Shown here: piece after piece, positions 32,015 to 43,314 of the stretch
How positions within the stretch are numbered: the first letter of the stretch is position 1
Layout of the letters: every line of letters starts with the position of its first letter
Assembly: GCA_963930775.1 (NCBI GenBank)
Contig: OZ005699.1
Location: 5,601,501 to 5,665,500 of the forward strand
Source: Cliona cf. orientalis
Lineage: Eukaryota; Porifera; Demospongiae; Clionaida; Clionaidae
Reading direction: 5' to 3'
Length of the DNA stretch: 64,000 bases
Translations under genes and position numbers: made by a program
Notes under the pieces: model-generated
Told to the model about the DNA's origin: nothing
Database searches by the model: none
Seen by the model: the letters and a program-made list of their open reading frames with translations, nothing else

Positions 32015-32580
32015 ATTTTATTTATTTATTTATTTATTTATAATATTTCTTGCATACATTGCAATGGGTAACACATTTAGCAAAATATAAATGCTAATAA
32101 TAACTGTGAACCCAGAATAAAAGGATAATAGTTACATACACCAATAAATTAAATATATAGGTAACTTTAATTATTATTACAATTATAAAGTAAATTATGT
32201 ACATGGTATAAATGCACAAACATAATATACAAACAAAAGGTTAGTAGCTGCAAGAACAATAAAACAAATAATTAAAATGCAGAAATGAGATGGTCAAAGC
32301 TGTTCATACTGACGTAGTTGTGACTTAAACGATCTGAGTGAAGTACTATGAACAATTTCATCTGTAAGTCTATTCCAGATAGAGACTGAATGGGGTAAAA
32401 AGGAATTGAGATAATTGTTTGTGTGGGCAAACGGTTGGTGAAGAGCGAGGGAATGAGTAGTGCGAATATTGTAGTGACAGCGCTCCCTAATGGTAACCAG
32501 ACCTTCTGGAAAAAAACACAGATTGTGGACAATCTTAAACAAATGACTCAGCTGGAGTTCAGTTCTCCTGATTAACACTC
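32015..32580 (-). mobile_element. 5'-truncated LINE (non-LTR retrotransposon) 3' end
   Basis: A minus-strand frame at 32,294-32,578 reads LFKIVHNLCFFP, then HSLALHQPFAHTNNYLNSF, then SVSIWNRLTDEIV and SLRSFKSQLRQY. This is the C-terminal tail typical of CR1/Jockey/RTE-type reverse transcriptase ORFs. About 280 bp of 3' UTR end in a (TTTA)n tract at about 32,019-32,041 on the plus strand, i.e. (TAAA)n at the element's 3' end. The RT catalytic part is absent. It lies just before duplication copy B and is absent from copy A. Confidence 0.8.
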
Positions 32581-32823
32581 AGTGCATGTATGAGGGAGAA
32601 AACTTTTGCGGATCAGTAGAAGTAACAATTTCATGGAATACAAATCATGGGATCAATCACACAGGTGAGTGTGTGACTTTCCTAAAATTTTATAGAGAAA
32701 AATTTTGCTTGTGGCTTGCAAACCATGAAATTTATATAAGTTTTTCCCTCGAAAGTTTCCCTCTATTATACAGTAATCAGTTCTATTGCACAGACATTCA
32801 AAAAAAGAAGTGAAAGCCTAATA

Positions 32824-32987
32824 CCGTAGTGGCCCGGCCAAGCACCCATGTACCGCATTTCAAGGAGTCAATGTTGCAGCTTCTATACAAACATATGCAA
32901 TTTATATCCCGGCTGGGTAAGTGTCCATGCGGGTCAATTAAAATAGTGAGTTTATGCACCCATGGGTGCTTACCGGGGACACTACGG
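32824..32987. mobile_element. TA-flanked foldback MITE, family CCGTAGTGGCCC, copy 2
   Basis: Begins CCGTAGTGGCCCGGCC and ends CCGGGGACACTACGG with flanking TA. It is the paralogue of 23,135-23,298. Confidence 0.7.
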
Positions 32988-33620
32988 TAACCAATTAAAG
33001 CTCTGAGTATAATCCGTAGACACCGTAGCACATGCATGAATACTTACAGTGCATATTAGCTACAAGTGGAAAAGCAAATTAGGTGATTTAGTTGAACAGT
33101 GAAACTAATGAAGAGGAATACATGGATTCGAAATGAAACAATACATGTGTGGGAAGGATTCCCAAAATACAAGAAAATACAAATTCAGTTTGCATTATGT
33201 ACATTCAAACAATTGTAACTTCCACAAGCAAAACATGTTATTGTTGACTCATGCAGTAGATCCCGTATTGCAGGTGTATAAACGCCATTCTATAGGTACA
33301 TGTCTTTCAATTTATTTTTCCGCTTTGCAAAGGGACGTGTATATATAATATAGCACTGTTTGTCCACTTTTACTCTTATTAATAAATCAATTAAGGTAAA
33401 ATATGCAATACATGTACAATATAGCTGTATGATGCTGGTGTATAGGTATATTTCTTTACCTGTGTGTACCAGAGCACCGCTGACCCTTCCATGTTGATGG
33501 CACCCAAACTGACTTAGAGCATGCACCACAGATCATTTGCCCCACTGTGTTGATAGAAGCCAAACTGTGCTACAGCACCACAGGTCATTCATCTTGTCTA
33601 GAAAGGAAAAAAAAGTCCGT

Positions 33621-33689
33621 GGCAGTTGCCGGGAATCGAACCCATGGCCTCCATGTAAAGGTCATCAATATCCCTATTAGAACTAGCTT
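33621..33689 (-). other. tRNA-like sequence with Pol III box B, copy B
   Basis: Same features as at 23,980-24,048; box B GGTTCGATTCC lies at 33,632-33,642 on the minus strand. Confidence 0.4.
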
Positions 33690-33857
33690 GCAAGGTATAC
33701 AGTAGAATTGTATTAAGTGATATATATCAAATTCAACCATTCACGGCCTATGTAGCAATGCATCTGGCTACACTTAGCAGTTTAGAGAAAGTTCATGCAC
33801 ACTAGAAGCTATCTTTCAATATATCAAGTACAAAGAGAACTAGCTGTTCTGCTATTA

Positions 33858-34668
33858 TTAACCCTCGGCGCATGCGCTGCAGGGTTACTGTAGTCGTTCT
33901 GTGTGTCATTCTGTCTGTTACCACGCTAGCTGCTACATACCTCGTTTGCTAGTCAAATTTGCGGTGTTATAAGGTTCCTTATGACGTTCCAAACGCATGA
34001 TTTGTGTGGATTTCGCCGAAAACTCTTTGTTCACCAGTTTTGGCGTCATTTACTGATTCTAAGCTTCTTGGCTTTTCCAGGCTACCGCTGGTATGCCTCT
34101 ACGTATAAATAGAACATTGTGTGTCATGCGCTATATACGGTAAGTTTTTAATCCTCTGTGCATGCATGCGCAGTAGGATAATCATTGATGCTCAGTCACC
34201 GCCGCCTTCTTCGCTCGCTGGCGGAGCTTTCGATGGATCCGGGATGAAGCTGACGACTAGTCTGTGTGCCAGCCCCTTTCTCTTCTTGTGAAGGGGCTGG
34301 CATCCAGACTAACCGACGACAGTGGCTTCATCCTTTCAACTCAAAGAGTAAGTAGCTATGGTTAGCTATCATGACTTGTAGATCCAACTATAGCTAGATG
34401 ACTAGCTCATCACTGATTGGAGCACTGTGGCAGCGCTGACTTGGCCGGCAAGACAGTCATTTGCTTGCATATGGTCATTGTCCTCAAGGACTCCTGGAGG
34501 CTGGAAGCTGACTTGATGCATGTAGGCACTGCCATGAGTGTGTAGGCGAGACAGGGATGTTTAATAGCTACTTACACAGCAGTGTTATTCCTCGGTGCGT
34601 TGCATGACATTAGCTGCATAAGCAGGCGATGACAATGCCGAGGGTTTTGTGCTCGAGAGAACTCTAGT
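33858..34668. mobile_element. Insertion specific to duplication copy B, with long hairpin
   Basis: Copy A reads straight across this point (near 24,145), so about 810 bp were inserted here or lost there. The left end is accctcggcgcatgcgctgc and the right end gtgctcgagagaactctagtt. These termini resemble the GCGCATGCGC repeat family (ends ctctagtt). No coding. A strong hairpin occupies 34,242-34,328. Confidence 0.65.
34242..34328. other. Long imperfect hairpin
   Basis: The arm ggatgaagc ... agtctgtgtgccagcccctt pairs with aaggggctggcatccagact ... gcttcatcc around a loop of about 11 bases. The inner stem is about 19 bp with few mismatches and the outer stem 9 bp. Confidence 0.7.
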
Positions 34669-34841
34669 TAAAATAGTAATTATGGTTGATAGTCTTCTTG
34701 AGGTATTGCTCATCTTGTAACTTTACCATCTAGTAATATTCAATTGCTCACCTATCGATATCGTGTGAGTCAGACGCCGATTTGATTTAGTTTACCCATG
34801 CTATATCCTGCATGTATCTGTGTATAGTTATCTGGTACATA

Positions 34842-35068
34842 CCGTAAAGGTACATTCTTCTGCGTATGAAAAATTATGCAAATCGGTCAAAACAGGCCTC
34901 TTGAAAAATTTACACGACTTTTATTTATGCGTTTAAATGTTGCCTGTATTATAAACATATAGCGTGATAGTATTTATGCGGATACAAATTTATGCGACCG
35001 CCGCTTGACTTGCATAATTCGCATAAATAAAACTCGCGCAGAAATTTAAAATGTCGCTTAATTTACGG
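34842..35068. mobile_element. TA-flanked foldback MITE, family CCGTAAAGGTAC, copy B
   Basis: The left end is CCGTAAAGGTACATTC and the right end GTCGCTTAATTTACGG, with flanking TA. Paralogue of 24,315-24,545. The third copy of the host region (near 51,080) seems to lack it. Confidence 0.75.
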
Positions 35069-35114
35069 TATATTATCACTGTATAATTTTTATATTGTTA
35101 GAAACTGTTTTGTG

Positions 35115-35122
35115 ATAATACG
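35115..35122. other. Empty site for the hAT-like element
   Basis: A single ATAATACG in the context tgtg-ATAATACG-taatagtttcat; in copy A the same octamer flanks the 920-bp element on both sides. Confidence 0.85.
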
Positions 35123-36596
35123 TAATAGTTTCATTAGCCATAGTTACTGTATTATGTTTTGAAAATTCTGTCCCACACATGTTGTTGTGGGGTATTTGTG
35201 AGTTGATTATTTTCACTTGTTATCAGTGGCTGATCCTTTTAATTGGCTCATGCAGAGTTGTTTGTCCCAGAATACAGCACTACATGTGTTGTATAGCGCA
35301 CAATAATATTAATTATAAAAATAAACATGGAGGTAGATAATATACTATAGTTTGAGTGTTTGGCTGTGAGGTTGAGGAGTGATATTGTACATCATGCTCT
35401 ATGATATGGTAATAATTGGCATGCTCAAGTTGTTTTTCACTTCAGAATCTGTCTTTGAATAGTAGCTACATTCAACGTGTATACTAGCATGTCTTTGATT
35501 GGAATATAGCCTTGGATATACATGCACGTATATCAATAGAAAATCGCGTATTAAAATACCATTAGAGTGGAGTATTCCACTAATATTCTCTGTGAAATCC
35601 TCACTTCTCATTGATGCACAAAAGTTTTCTCCCTCCCTCCAATGTTTCCCACTATGATATGTTGGTTGTATAATATTATTGGTAGTAGCTAATTAAAGTT
35701 CAGCCCTCATCATATATACTTAATCATTGTTTATCGCATGTGTGAAGATTGTGTTCGTTATTTAATGATGTGTCTGTATGTTTGCATGTTACCGCACTAG
35801 GTCCTATACATACCTTGTTGAGTACTAAGTTGATATTATTATACAGTGCATGATAACCAAGAATTTGTTGGTTCTAGCAGAGCATATATATAAAGACTAA
35901 TATGAGAGTAACTAGAATTGTGAGGTGTACACGATCAGCTCCTGTGATTCAAGTCTTGGAATGGCTCCATAGCGGTCCTTAATTTTCTCACCATTACCTC
36001 ATAGATTACCTAAGCTAAGGCACATTATGGCATTTCAAACTTATGTACTATGTGGATGTTTATGAAATGCTTTGTAGCATCACTTGCTTATGACCGCACC
36101 CTTTGATGCTCTCCAACAAGTATAACAGCTGTGTGCATGCAAGCTCACCTATAGTGAACTACTGACAAAAATTTAATTAATAATTGTCGGGATTGACTAA
36201 GTTCACCCTGTTTGAAACGGTTACATTATTGGTCCCACCCTCTTCACTCAGTGCAGCTGGTGCATCATTGGTTGCACTGCTAGCTAGTACTTTGCAATTG
36301 ATGGCAGGATCAAAAAGTATACACAGACAAGATTTGTAAGGGAATCGATAAGCATCTGCTATATACATCCCTTCACTTGCTTTTCTTGGTTATTATGGAT
36401 GTTGACATGTTGGTAAAGTGTGGCATGTGGGAAACATTCAGGTTGTTCCCTAGTTATCACGATGGTTTAGGATAGTCGGTTTTGATTCAATTGTATTATT
36501 TTTACACCCCTTTAAAAGCAAGTGTATGGGATGTATAGCAGATTCTTAAAGCATAATTTTTTCACTTAACTATTGTGATGAAGTATCTATAAATAC

Positions 36597-37203
36597 AACT
36601 AGAGCTCTATAGAGCACATTACCCGCGCGCATATTGCGCAATCTATAGATCTACTTTTGTTGCTGCTTGGTTGTATCAAAGGCTTATAGACCCCGAGAGC
36701 CTTCGGTTTTATTAAATAGCTATAGGGCTCTTGGTGATATCAGTCAAAACATCACTGACTCTCTCTCTCTGCACCAGATGTAGACTAGTTACATACAGGT
36801 AGCTTACATTCTGAATCGATGGGGCTTTGCATTCCAGTCAGTGGATAGCTTATCAGCCAAACGTGTGCCACTAGCATTATTGACGACCTTTACCAGTACA
36901 TAATTATGCGCATGAGCAGAAAGCACAAGGCCTGCATGCATAATGCAATGAGTGGGCACTGTCGATAGGCGTGGTTACGAAGGCTAACAGAAAGGCACCA
37001 TTTGTGACGCTGGTGGACCATATCCCTCGATTCGAAGCACAGTGAAGCCCGTTTTTCGCCAAATTCGACTGATTCATTGTGCTTACTAGTCGCTCAGGTG
37101 CCTAGACCTCCAGATATGGCGATTTTTCTGCTAACAACAACGACAACAACAACGACGACGACACGACCGATTACTTTACCCCTTGCGCATGCGCGCGGGG
37201 TAA
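36597..37203. repeat. GCGCATGCGC interspersed repeat, forward copy 2
   Basis: Begins aactagagctctatagagca and ends cccttgcgcatgcgcgcgggg. It is inserted in duplication copy B near the point matching 27,005 of copy A, where no such repeat exists. Confidence 0.7.
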
Positions 37204-37395
37204 TTATTATATAATAGTTATTATGAATAAGTGGACATCAACTATGAAAACAAGCAATTATAAATTAACAAAGTAATAATCCAGTAGCTAATTTAAGTAT
37301 GTGTTCTTGAAGCTATATGTATATGTTGTGGAATTCAGGGAGTACAGTTATGTTACTATAGAGTGTGTAATTAGCTGCGTTGCAAGTGCAAGGGA
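37204..37395. other. 3' flank of psi-R14
   Basis: Matches the 3' flank of R11 at 27,015-27,254; non-coding. Confidence 0.5.
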
Positions 37396-38246
37396 TTATT
37401 GCACAAATATCTCAATTAGTTTAACTGGAACATCTTCATCAGCAGTACGTTGATCACAACAAATACTCACTTCGATTGCATCAGTTGTTGGAGCAGGAAG
37501 CTGTACACTGAACCATGGTGGAGAGTTGGTACCATTGCAGCAGGTAGTACCTTCACACTGCTGTCCATCCCACAGTGGATCATCAGAGTATAATGTCTTT
37601 TCATAGCCACTGCCTGGATTACCAGATTCACAGTAGTACCTGTTACCAATTGATGGTGGGGGACCAGCTACTTGTTCATTATCAGTAGAGCACGGACACT
37701 TAAATACAGACTGTGACGAAGCATTCTGATTAATTCCAGCAACATAGCTCCAGATGTGGCTACAATTCGCTCCATGAGTGATGTTGATACCATCTAGATT
37801 TGTGCAGATGTTATGAGGAGGATATGGTTGGAAAGCGTCTGGAGTTGCATATTGATAGCCAATGATTCTTTCACACACTCGACTGTACTGTTGATAGCTG
37901 ACAAACTGTACAGATGGACAACTACCTGTTTTGCTATCTGGTCTTCCACAAGCTCTTACTCCACTCTCATTGTACTCCTTCCAGGCAGGTGGACACTGCT
38001 GTGAAGGGTCACTCATGTTTAGGTAAACTAATCGATGCCACAGTCCTGGTCCACAGTGTATTTGTACAATAAGTCCTATAGATGCTGTATTAGCATTTCA
38101 ATTTTAGTATCAATCTGATTGAGATTTTGTGATATGGTGCTTTGATCTATCACTACTTTCTGGGACAAATTCATTTGAATGGTGTCCAGTTGAGTAAATA
38201 AAGCTGATTTGGTGTCATTATTTGAATCATACGTAGCGTTATCCAT
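37396..38246 (-). pseudogene. psi-R14: duplicate of R11 lacking the membrane segment
   Basis: The ATG at 38,246 reads MDNATYD and then jumps directly to the stalk (SNNDTKSAL). The rest of the tail, the transmembrane helix and the first part of the stalk, about 100 codons, are deleted. Near 38,075 a TA doubled to TATA shifts the frame and makes a stop just before the ectodomain. From 38,016 a 206-codon frame covers the ectodomain from MSDPSQQCPPAWKEY to LIEIFVQ, with VCERIIGYQ replacing VCGRIIGYQ and an extra Thr in CEGTTCC. It cannot make a membrane receptor. Confidence 0.85.
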
Positions 38247-38333
38247 GATCTTATAGAAGTTTTAAATATCTCAGGAAAGTAATCCTATCGACTTGAACTA
38301 TACCTGAACCGTAAACTTTTGGAAGGTTTTCTT

Positions 38334-38341
38334 CCTTTTAT
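38334..38341 (-). promoter_or_regulatory. TATA-like element before psi-R14
   Basis: ATAAAAGG on the minus strand in the same block as before R11, about 88 bp upstream of the residual ATG. Confidence 0.4.
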
Positions 38342-38534
38342 CTTATGTGTACTATGTATTAAATATGGTATCTAATAGCTTATGAATTATTGTTACCTTT
38401 CCATGGAGATGTAGATGCATGATATATGCTGTATGTTGTTCATATTATAGCTAATATGTTTTATGCATATTGTATGCAACATAGATCATGTTGTTACCAG
38501 CTTTACTCATTCACGTACCAAGTTATTGTATCTT

Positions 38535-38660
38535 TTTAGTTGTTGGATTTGCAGCAACATAAACTACAACGTGTTCTGGTCTAATGTTTTGGATATTGAT
38601 GTCAAAATTGCTTTCACTTCTCAAGTGAATCACCTGCATGACTTTGATATCTTAGTAGCA
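38535..38660. repeat. Conserved distal upstream block before psi-R14
   Basis: Close match to 28,679-28,812 (ggatattgatgtcaaaattg, ctcaagtgaatcacctg). Confidence 0.55.
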
Positions 38661-38977
38661 CATAATATAAAGACATGATGTGCACATGATTGTATTGTTT
38701 CGCCCCCACAGTCCTGAAAACTGAAGTGAGGGAATTTTTAGCCCATTTTGAATGCACCATAATTGGGGCGAGCCCCACACTAGTCAGTACTACGAGAAAA
38801 TCTATGTCACTATGTGTACTATGTGAACAACTTGTGTAGTGATTTATTATTAAAATTATTGTAGATAATTAAAAAAATAAGATTGCACATTAAAGGGGTA
38901 ATTATTTAGTCCATTGTTTAATGGCTGTACAAGTACTCTTTGTGTTCCTTACAGCAATAATGGTACATTTTTGTTTC

Positions 38978-39331
38978 TTACTGTATATATAAGTCAATCA
39001 GTTCAACTGTGATGTCTTCATTACTAGTACTTTCATCGCAAAAAATGCTCTCTTCAATTGCATCAGTTGTTGGAGCAGGAAGCTGTACACTGAACCATGG
39101 GGGAGAGTTGGTACCAGTGCAGCAGGTACCTTCACACTGCTGCCCATCCCAGAGCTTGTTCTCTAGGTATAGGTGGCCTTGTCTGAAGTCACTCATTGAA
39201 TTTCCTGATTCACAGTAATAATTATTACCAATAGATGGTGGAGGTTCTTGTCCATTAATATTTGAGCGTGGATATGAGTGCATTGAAGTGCTATATTCGG
39301 TCACACCAGCCACATAGCTCCAAGTTTGCAT
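38978..39331 (-). pseudogene. psi-R15: C-terminal receptor fragment
   Basis: A 117-codon frame matches the last half of the R10/R16 ectodomain: WSYVAGVTEYSTSM, PPPSIGNNYYCESG, LWDGQQCEGTCC and PPWFSVQLPAP, ending ELIDLYIQ. The CPC pair is lost (reads YPRS). Homology stops abruptly at about 39,322, so tail, membrane helix, stalk and the N-terminal half of the ectodomain are missing. Confidence 0.8.
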
Positions 39332-39935
39332 GCTGAAGGCTATATAGGCTATGGTAGAAATACTTATTTAGGGCATCAGCTTTGCACTCACTGGTTTCCA
39401 ATTTTGTACCATTATGCCGCAGAGTAGGCATAGAAGTGGATTTTTGATTAAGAGACCTTACCAAAATGTTCTAGCATCTGTATTGTTCAATTTATTGAAG
39501 AATGATATTGCTTGCTCTTCCTTAATAATGCCGTTGTTTGATTTTTCTTAGCAGTATACTTTGCTCGGTCAGCTACTTAAATTTGTGAGCCCTCCAATTG
39601 GCTCATCAACAGTTACGTATTTAATTTACGGTATCAAGGAGTTAGTAGCTATTGGCTACAGTGTGATTCTTTGCAGGGGCTCATGATCTAGGGGGTGGTA
39701 TAATATTGCACTAGTTCTTTTATGCGACATAGTATAGGAGACGTCCACCATGTAGCCATCCCCGCTGCACCAGTATAGTTTACTACGGGTAGCCACCTCA
39801 TCGATCACCCACCTTCCATGCAAAATTTCTGGATCAGTGCCTGCATTGCTTGGTAGTTGACTGCTTTATCCTGTATCTGTATAGGAATTTGCAATCATCT
39901 GGCATATTACCCACTGTGCACAACTTTCATATTGT
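39332..39935. other. Spacer upstream of psi-R15
   Basis: No gene or repeat recognised. Confidence 0.3.
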
Positions 39936-41216
39936 TACCCCGCGCGCATGCGCAAGGGGTAAAGTAATCGGTCGTGTCGTTGTCGTTGTTACCCCGCGCG
40001 CATGCGCAAGGGGTAAAGTGATCGGTTGTGTCTGTTGCTAGCACAAAAATTGCTGGATCTGGAGATCGAGGCATCTGAGCGACTCGTAAGTACAGTATAT
40101 TTGTCGATATCGTCGAAAAACTGGCTTTATTATGCTTCGAATCATTTGGCAAGGTCCACAAGCATCGCAAATACTGCATTTTGTTGGCCACGCCTATGGA
40201 CACTACCCACCATGTGCTCTCTGCTCATGCGCACAACCTGGTACAATATGAAGGTAAAGGTCGTCGACACTGCAGTGCGCGGGGTATGTGCTCTACAGAG
40301 CTCTAGTTGTTGTTACCCCGCGCGCATGCGCAAGGGGTCAAGTAATCGGTTTTGTCTGTTGTTAGCACAAAAATCGCCAGATCTGGAGATCTAGGGATCT
40401 GAGCGACTCGTAAATACAACTTATCCGTCGATATTGTCGAAAACTGGCTTCATTGTGCTTGGAATCGTTTGGCAAGGTCCATGAGCGTCGCAAATACTGC
40501 ATTTTGTTGGCCACGCCTATTGAACACTACCCACCATGTGCTTTCTGCTCATGCGCACAAACTGGCACAATATGTAGGTAAAGGTCGGCAACAGCTTACA
40601 GGTGGCATGCATAGCTAGAGAGTTCGAGATCGACGCTGCAGCGCGCGGGGTATGTGCTCTATAGAGCTCTAGTTGTTGTCGTTGTTGTTAGCACAAAAAT
40701 CGCCATATCTAGAGATATAGACGTCTAAGCGACTCGTAAGGCTGACGAATCAATTGAATTCGGCGAAAAACTGGCTTCAGTGTGTGTTGAATCGAGGGAT
40801 ACGGTCCACGAGCGTCACAAATAGTACTTTTTTGTTGGCACACCGTAGCCACGCCTATCGACAGTGCCCATCAATGCATGAATTGTGCTTTCTGCTCATG
40901 CGCACAACTAACAAGCGTATGACTGGTAAAGATCGTCGATGTTCTAAATAATTGCTCGTGACGTCTATAGTGACTGAAATCTGAAGCCCCATGGAACCAA
41001 TCACTATCACAACAAAATATAGGTACAAGTTCATGTATTCCTAGTCTGGGCTAGGTCTGGGTGCAGAGAGCGCTGTTTCAAGTGTCACAGGGACAACTAA
41101 GCAGCATAATTTTCCATTATTTCTCTCAAGTTCACGAAATTATAGCCATGCACCGAAGTAAATCTATAGATTGCACAATGTGCGCGCTGGGTATGTGCTC
41201 TACAGAGCTCTAGTTA
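39936..41216. repeat. Tandem array of GCGCATGCGC repeats, reverse orientation
   Basis: Units at 39,936-39,988 (short), 39,989-40,309, 40,314-40,673 and 40,675-41,215. Each full unit begins ttaccccgcgcgcatgcgca and ends tgctctacagagctctagtt or tgctctatagagctctagtt. The last unit lacks its beginning. Internal blocks (agcacaaaaatcgcc, ggcgaaaaactggctt) are shared. Short open frames here are not genes. Confidence 0.75.
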
Positions 41217-42620
41217 GTAACTGTGTTGTGATAATAATAGTTTACTTAATAGCCATATGTTTTGAAAATCCTACCCCATGTGTGAATGCATGTTGTTGTC
41301 GGATATCTGCGTGTTTTGATTATTTTCACTTGTTGCCTGTGGCTCATCCTTTTTTCTCAGAGTTGTTTATCCCAGCATACAGCACTGCGTGTATTATATA
41401 TTATAGGATAGTGCGTTAGCGATCACCTGGACAAGGTGGTCACCTCCTTAATACAGCCACATCCTGTAGGTCCCAAACAGCCACAATGCATTTACTATGA
41501 AATGCAGCCTGGATAAGACCGCCACCTGCCTATTGTGTATACCGGCCAGTTAGCCAGGTCCCATGGCATTTACACTAGTACAAATTAGCCTGCCTATAGT
41601 GGCCACTGTAGGACAGCCCCCAGGGAAAGTTGGCTGCCAGGTACAATTCATGGGTTTGTTAGCTGACCACCAGCTAATTGCACTTGCAGGCATTCCCAGC
41701 ACTTTACAGCACCCTACATTGCTCTATTGCAGCCACAGTTACATTTGCAACCTCACTTCTCCTACAAGCCACACCCCCTATGTTTTGCATATTGCAGCCA
41801 CCTCTCTAATGCAGCCACAGATATTTGGCCCAATGGTGGCCGCTTTAGACAGGCTCCACTGTAGTTTGAGTGTTCGGCTATGAGGTGAAGGAATGATATT
41901 GTGTATCATGCTCTGTGGTATATTGACAAATAGCCATTTTTTGAACATTTGGTCCTGGCATGTACAATTGTCGTAATGAATGATCTTAGATAGATAATTG
42001 GTTGGAGATTCTGATTTGACACAATGTCATAGAAATTTCACAAATTTACCTGATAGAGTTTGTAACGTATTATATATATATTGAGTGTTCGTGCCAGCCA
42101 TGTATATATGTCCGGCTGGCGCTGGCCGGCCGCACGCATGTATGCATGCATGCATATATTATATAGAATCTACTGACTCTATGATAAATATGATGTGCAA
42201 TGCTGCATATTATGCTTGATTCCTTATTAGTTTATAGCATAGGATTAGAAACAAGCATGAATATTTCGTCACACTGAAATACTTAACAGTTTAGTGAAAT
42301 TAGTATGGTCAGTATTGTTCTCAAGATATTACTTGTCTTGTCTGTGGCTAGTAGTATGTATTTACTTGTGAAGTACATCTGTAGTGTAATGCAGATTTGT
42401 TTTTGCTCGCTTATCCTTTATCCTGTTACAGTACCTATTTTTGGTATAGGAATTTGTAGCCAATGAATTGTTATAAACAGTGCACAACTGTCACATTTGT
42501 TGGAAACTGTTGTGATAATATTAGCCATCTATTTTGAAAATCCTAAAGATACCCAATGCATGTGCATGCACACATGGTGTTGTGGAATGTCTGTGTTAAA
42601 TTTATAGTCTTGTCCACTTT
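41217..42620. repeat. Fragment of the duplicated unit plus CAGCCAC-rich repeat
   Basis: The segment 41,217-41,420 matches 25,535-25,735 and 35,110-35,300 (tgttgtgataata, ttgattattttcacttgtt). The segment 41,430-41,868 is rich in imperfect acagccac/gtggcc repeats, with taatgcagccac-type motifs, and is probably a short transposon remnant. The segment 42,290-42,610 again resembles the duplicated unit. No gene. Confidence 0.5.
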
Positions 42621-43079
42621 TTGTTCCAAACAATCAGAGGCAACAAAAACTGCCTGGACCTGGACAAACAGATCCAACTACCATACCAGACAGTAATAAT
42701 ATTATGTGTAAAGCTTTTAATGGGGGGGGGGGGGGGGAGATCAGCTTTGATTGCCACATTAGATCTGATTCAATTTTGGCAAACATCAGCGAGTCAGCCA
42801 CTGGGACATCAACGTGCCCAACTTCAGGAACTTCAGGGTGAGGACTTCTGCACTAGCTCAGTGGCCTGTTGTACCTGACTTGGGGCTTGCATGGACCCCC
42901 ACACTATAGTGCTAGCCTATTCTCCAGTTGATATCTACATGGCCTCCAATGGCAGGACTCCCACACTGGTAATCAAGCCTGGTGACTTTGACTATTTTTC
43001 CATGCCTCTAAGTTTTCCAGCTACAGTCAGCAATCCAAGTTGTACCCAACTCCTTGCAACTGTGCATAATAATAGTTAA
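42621..43079 (+). other. Possible decayed coding fragment, unrecognised
   Basis: GC content and codon-like periodicity rise relative to surroundings, and 42,891-43,079 stays open for 62 codons (MDPHTIVLAYSPVDIYMASN start). A run of about 16 G at 42,722 interrupts it. No domain is recognised; it may be a transposon remnant. Low confidence. Confidence 0.2.
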
Positions 43080-43314
43080 ATACTTATCTATGGCACTATG
43101 TGTGCTATGTAAACAACTTGTTTAGTGATTTATATTACTTTGTAAGATTCATGCATATTTGAGTTGCCATGGCATGAAATAGCTACTAATTAAAATTACT
43201 ATTCAGCAATAATTAAGATGGCACACTAAGGGGATAATTGTTTAGTCCATTATTTTGTGGCTATATTTACAAGTACTTTTTGCGTTCCTTACAACAATGA
43301 TGGTACACTTTTTT
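43080..43314. repeat. 3' flank of R16
   Basis: Matches 28,970-29,180 and 38,800-38,990, the 3' flanks of psi-R12 and psi-R15; non-coding. Confidence 0.6.

Larger units (their letters stand above)
32590..36596. repeat. Segmental duplication, copy B (3' side of psi-R14)
   Basis: Colinear with 22,910-27,010 and clearly similar throughout (e.g. cggatcagtagaagt, catacaatacatgtgtgggaa-type blocks). It lacks the hAT-like insert of copy A and carries its own insert at 33,858-34,668. Confidence 0.85.

Noticed and set aside
40026-40394. Plus-strand 122-codon open frame as a gene
   Set aside because: It lies wholly in the GCGCATGCGC repeat array and is not maintained in the other copies of the repeat.
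42621-43079. A functional plus-strand gene upstream of R16
   Set aside because: Interrupted by a long G run, no start-to-stop frame of useful length and no recognisable domain; kept only as a low-confidence fragment.
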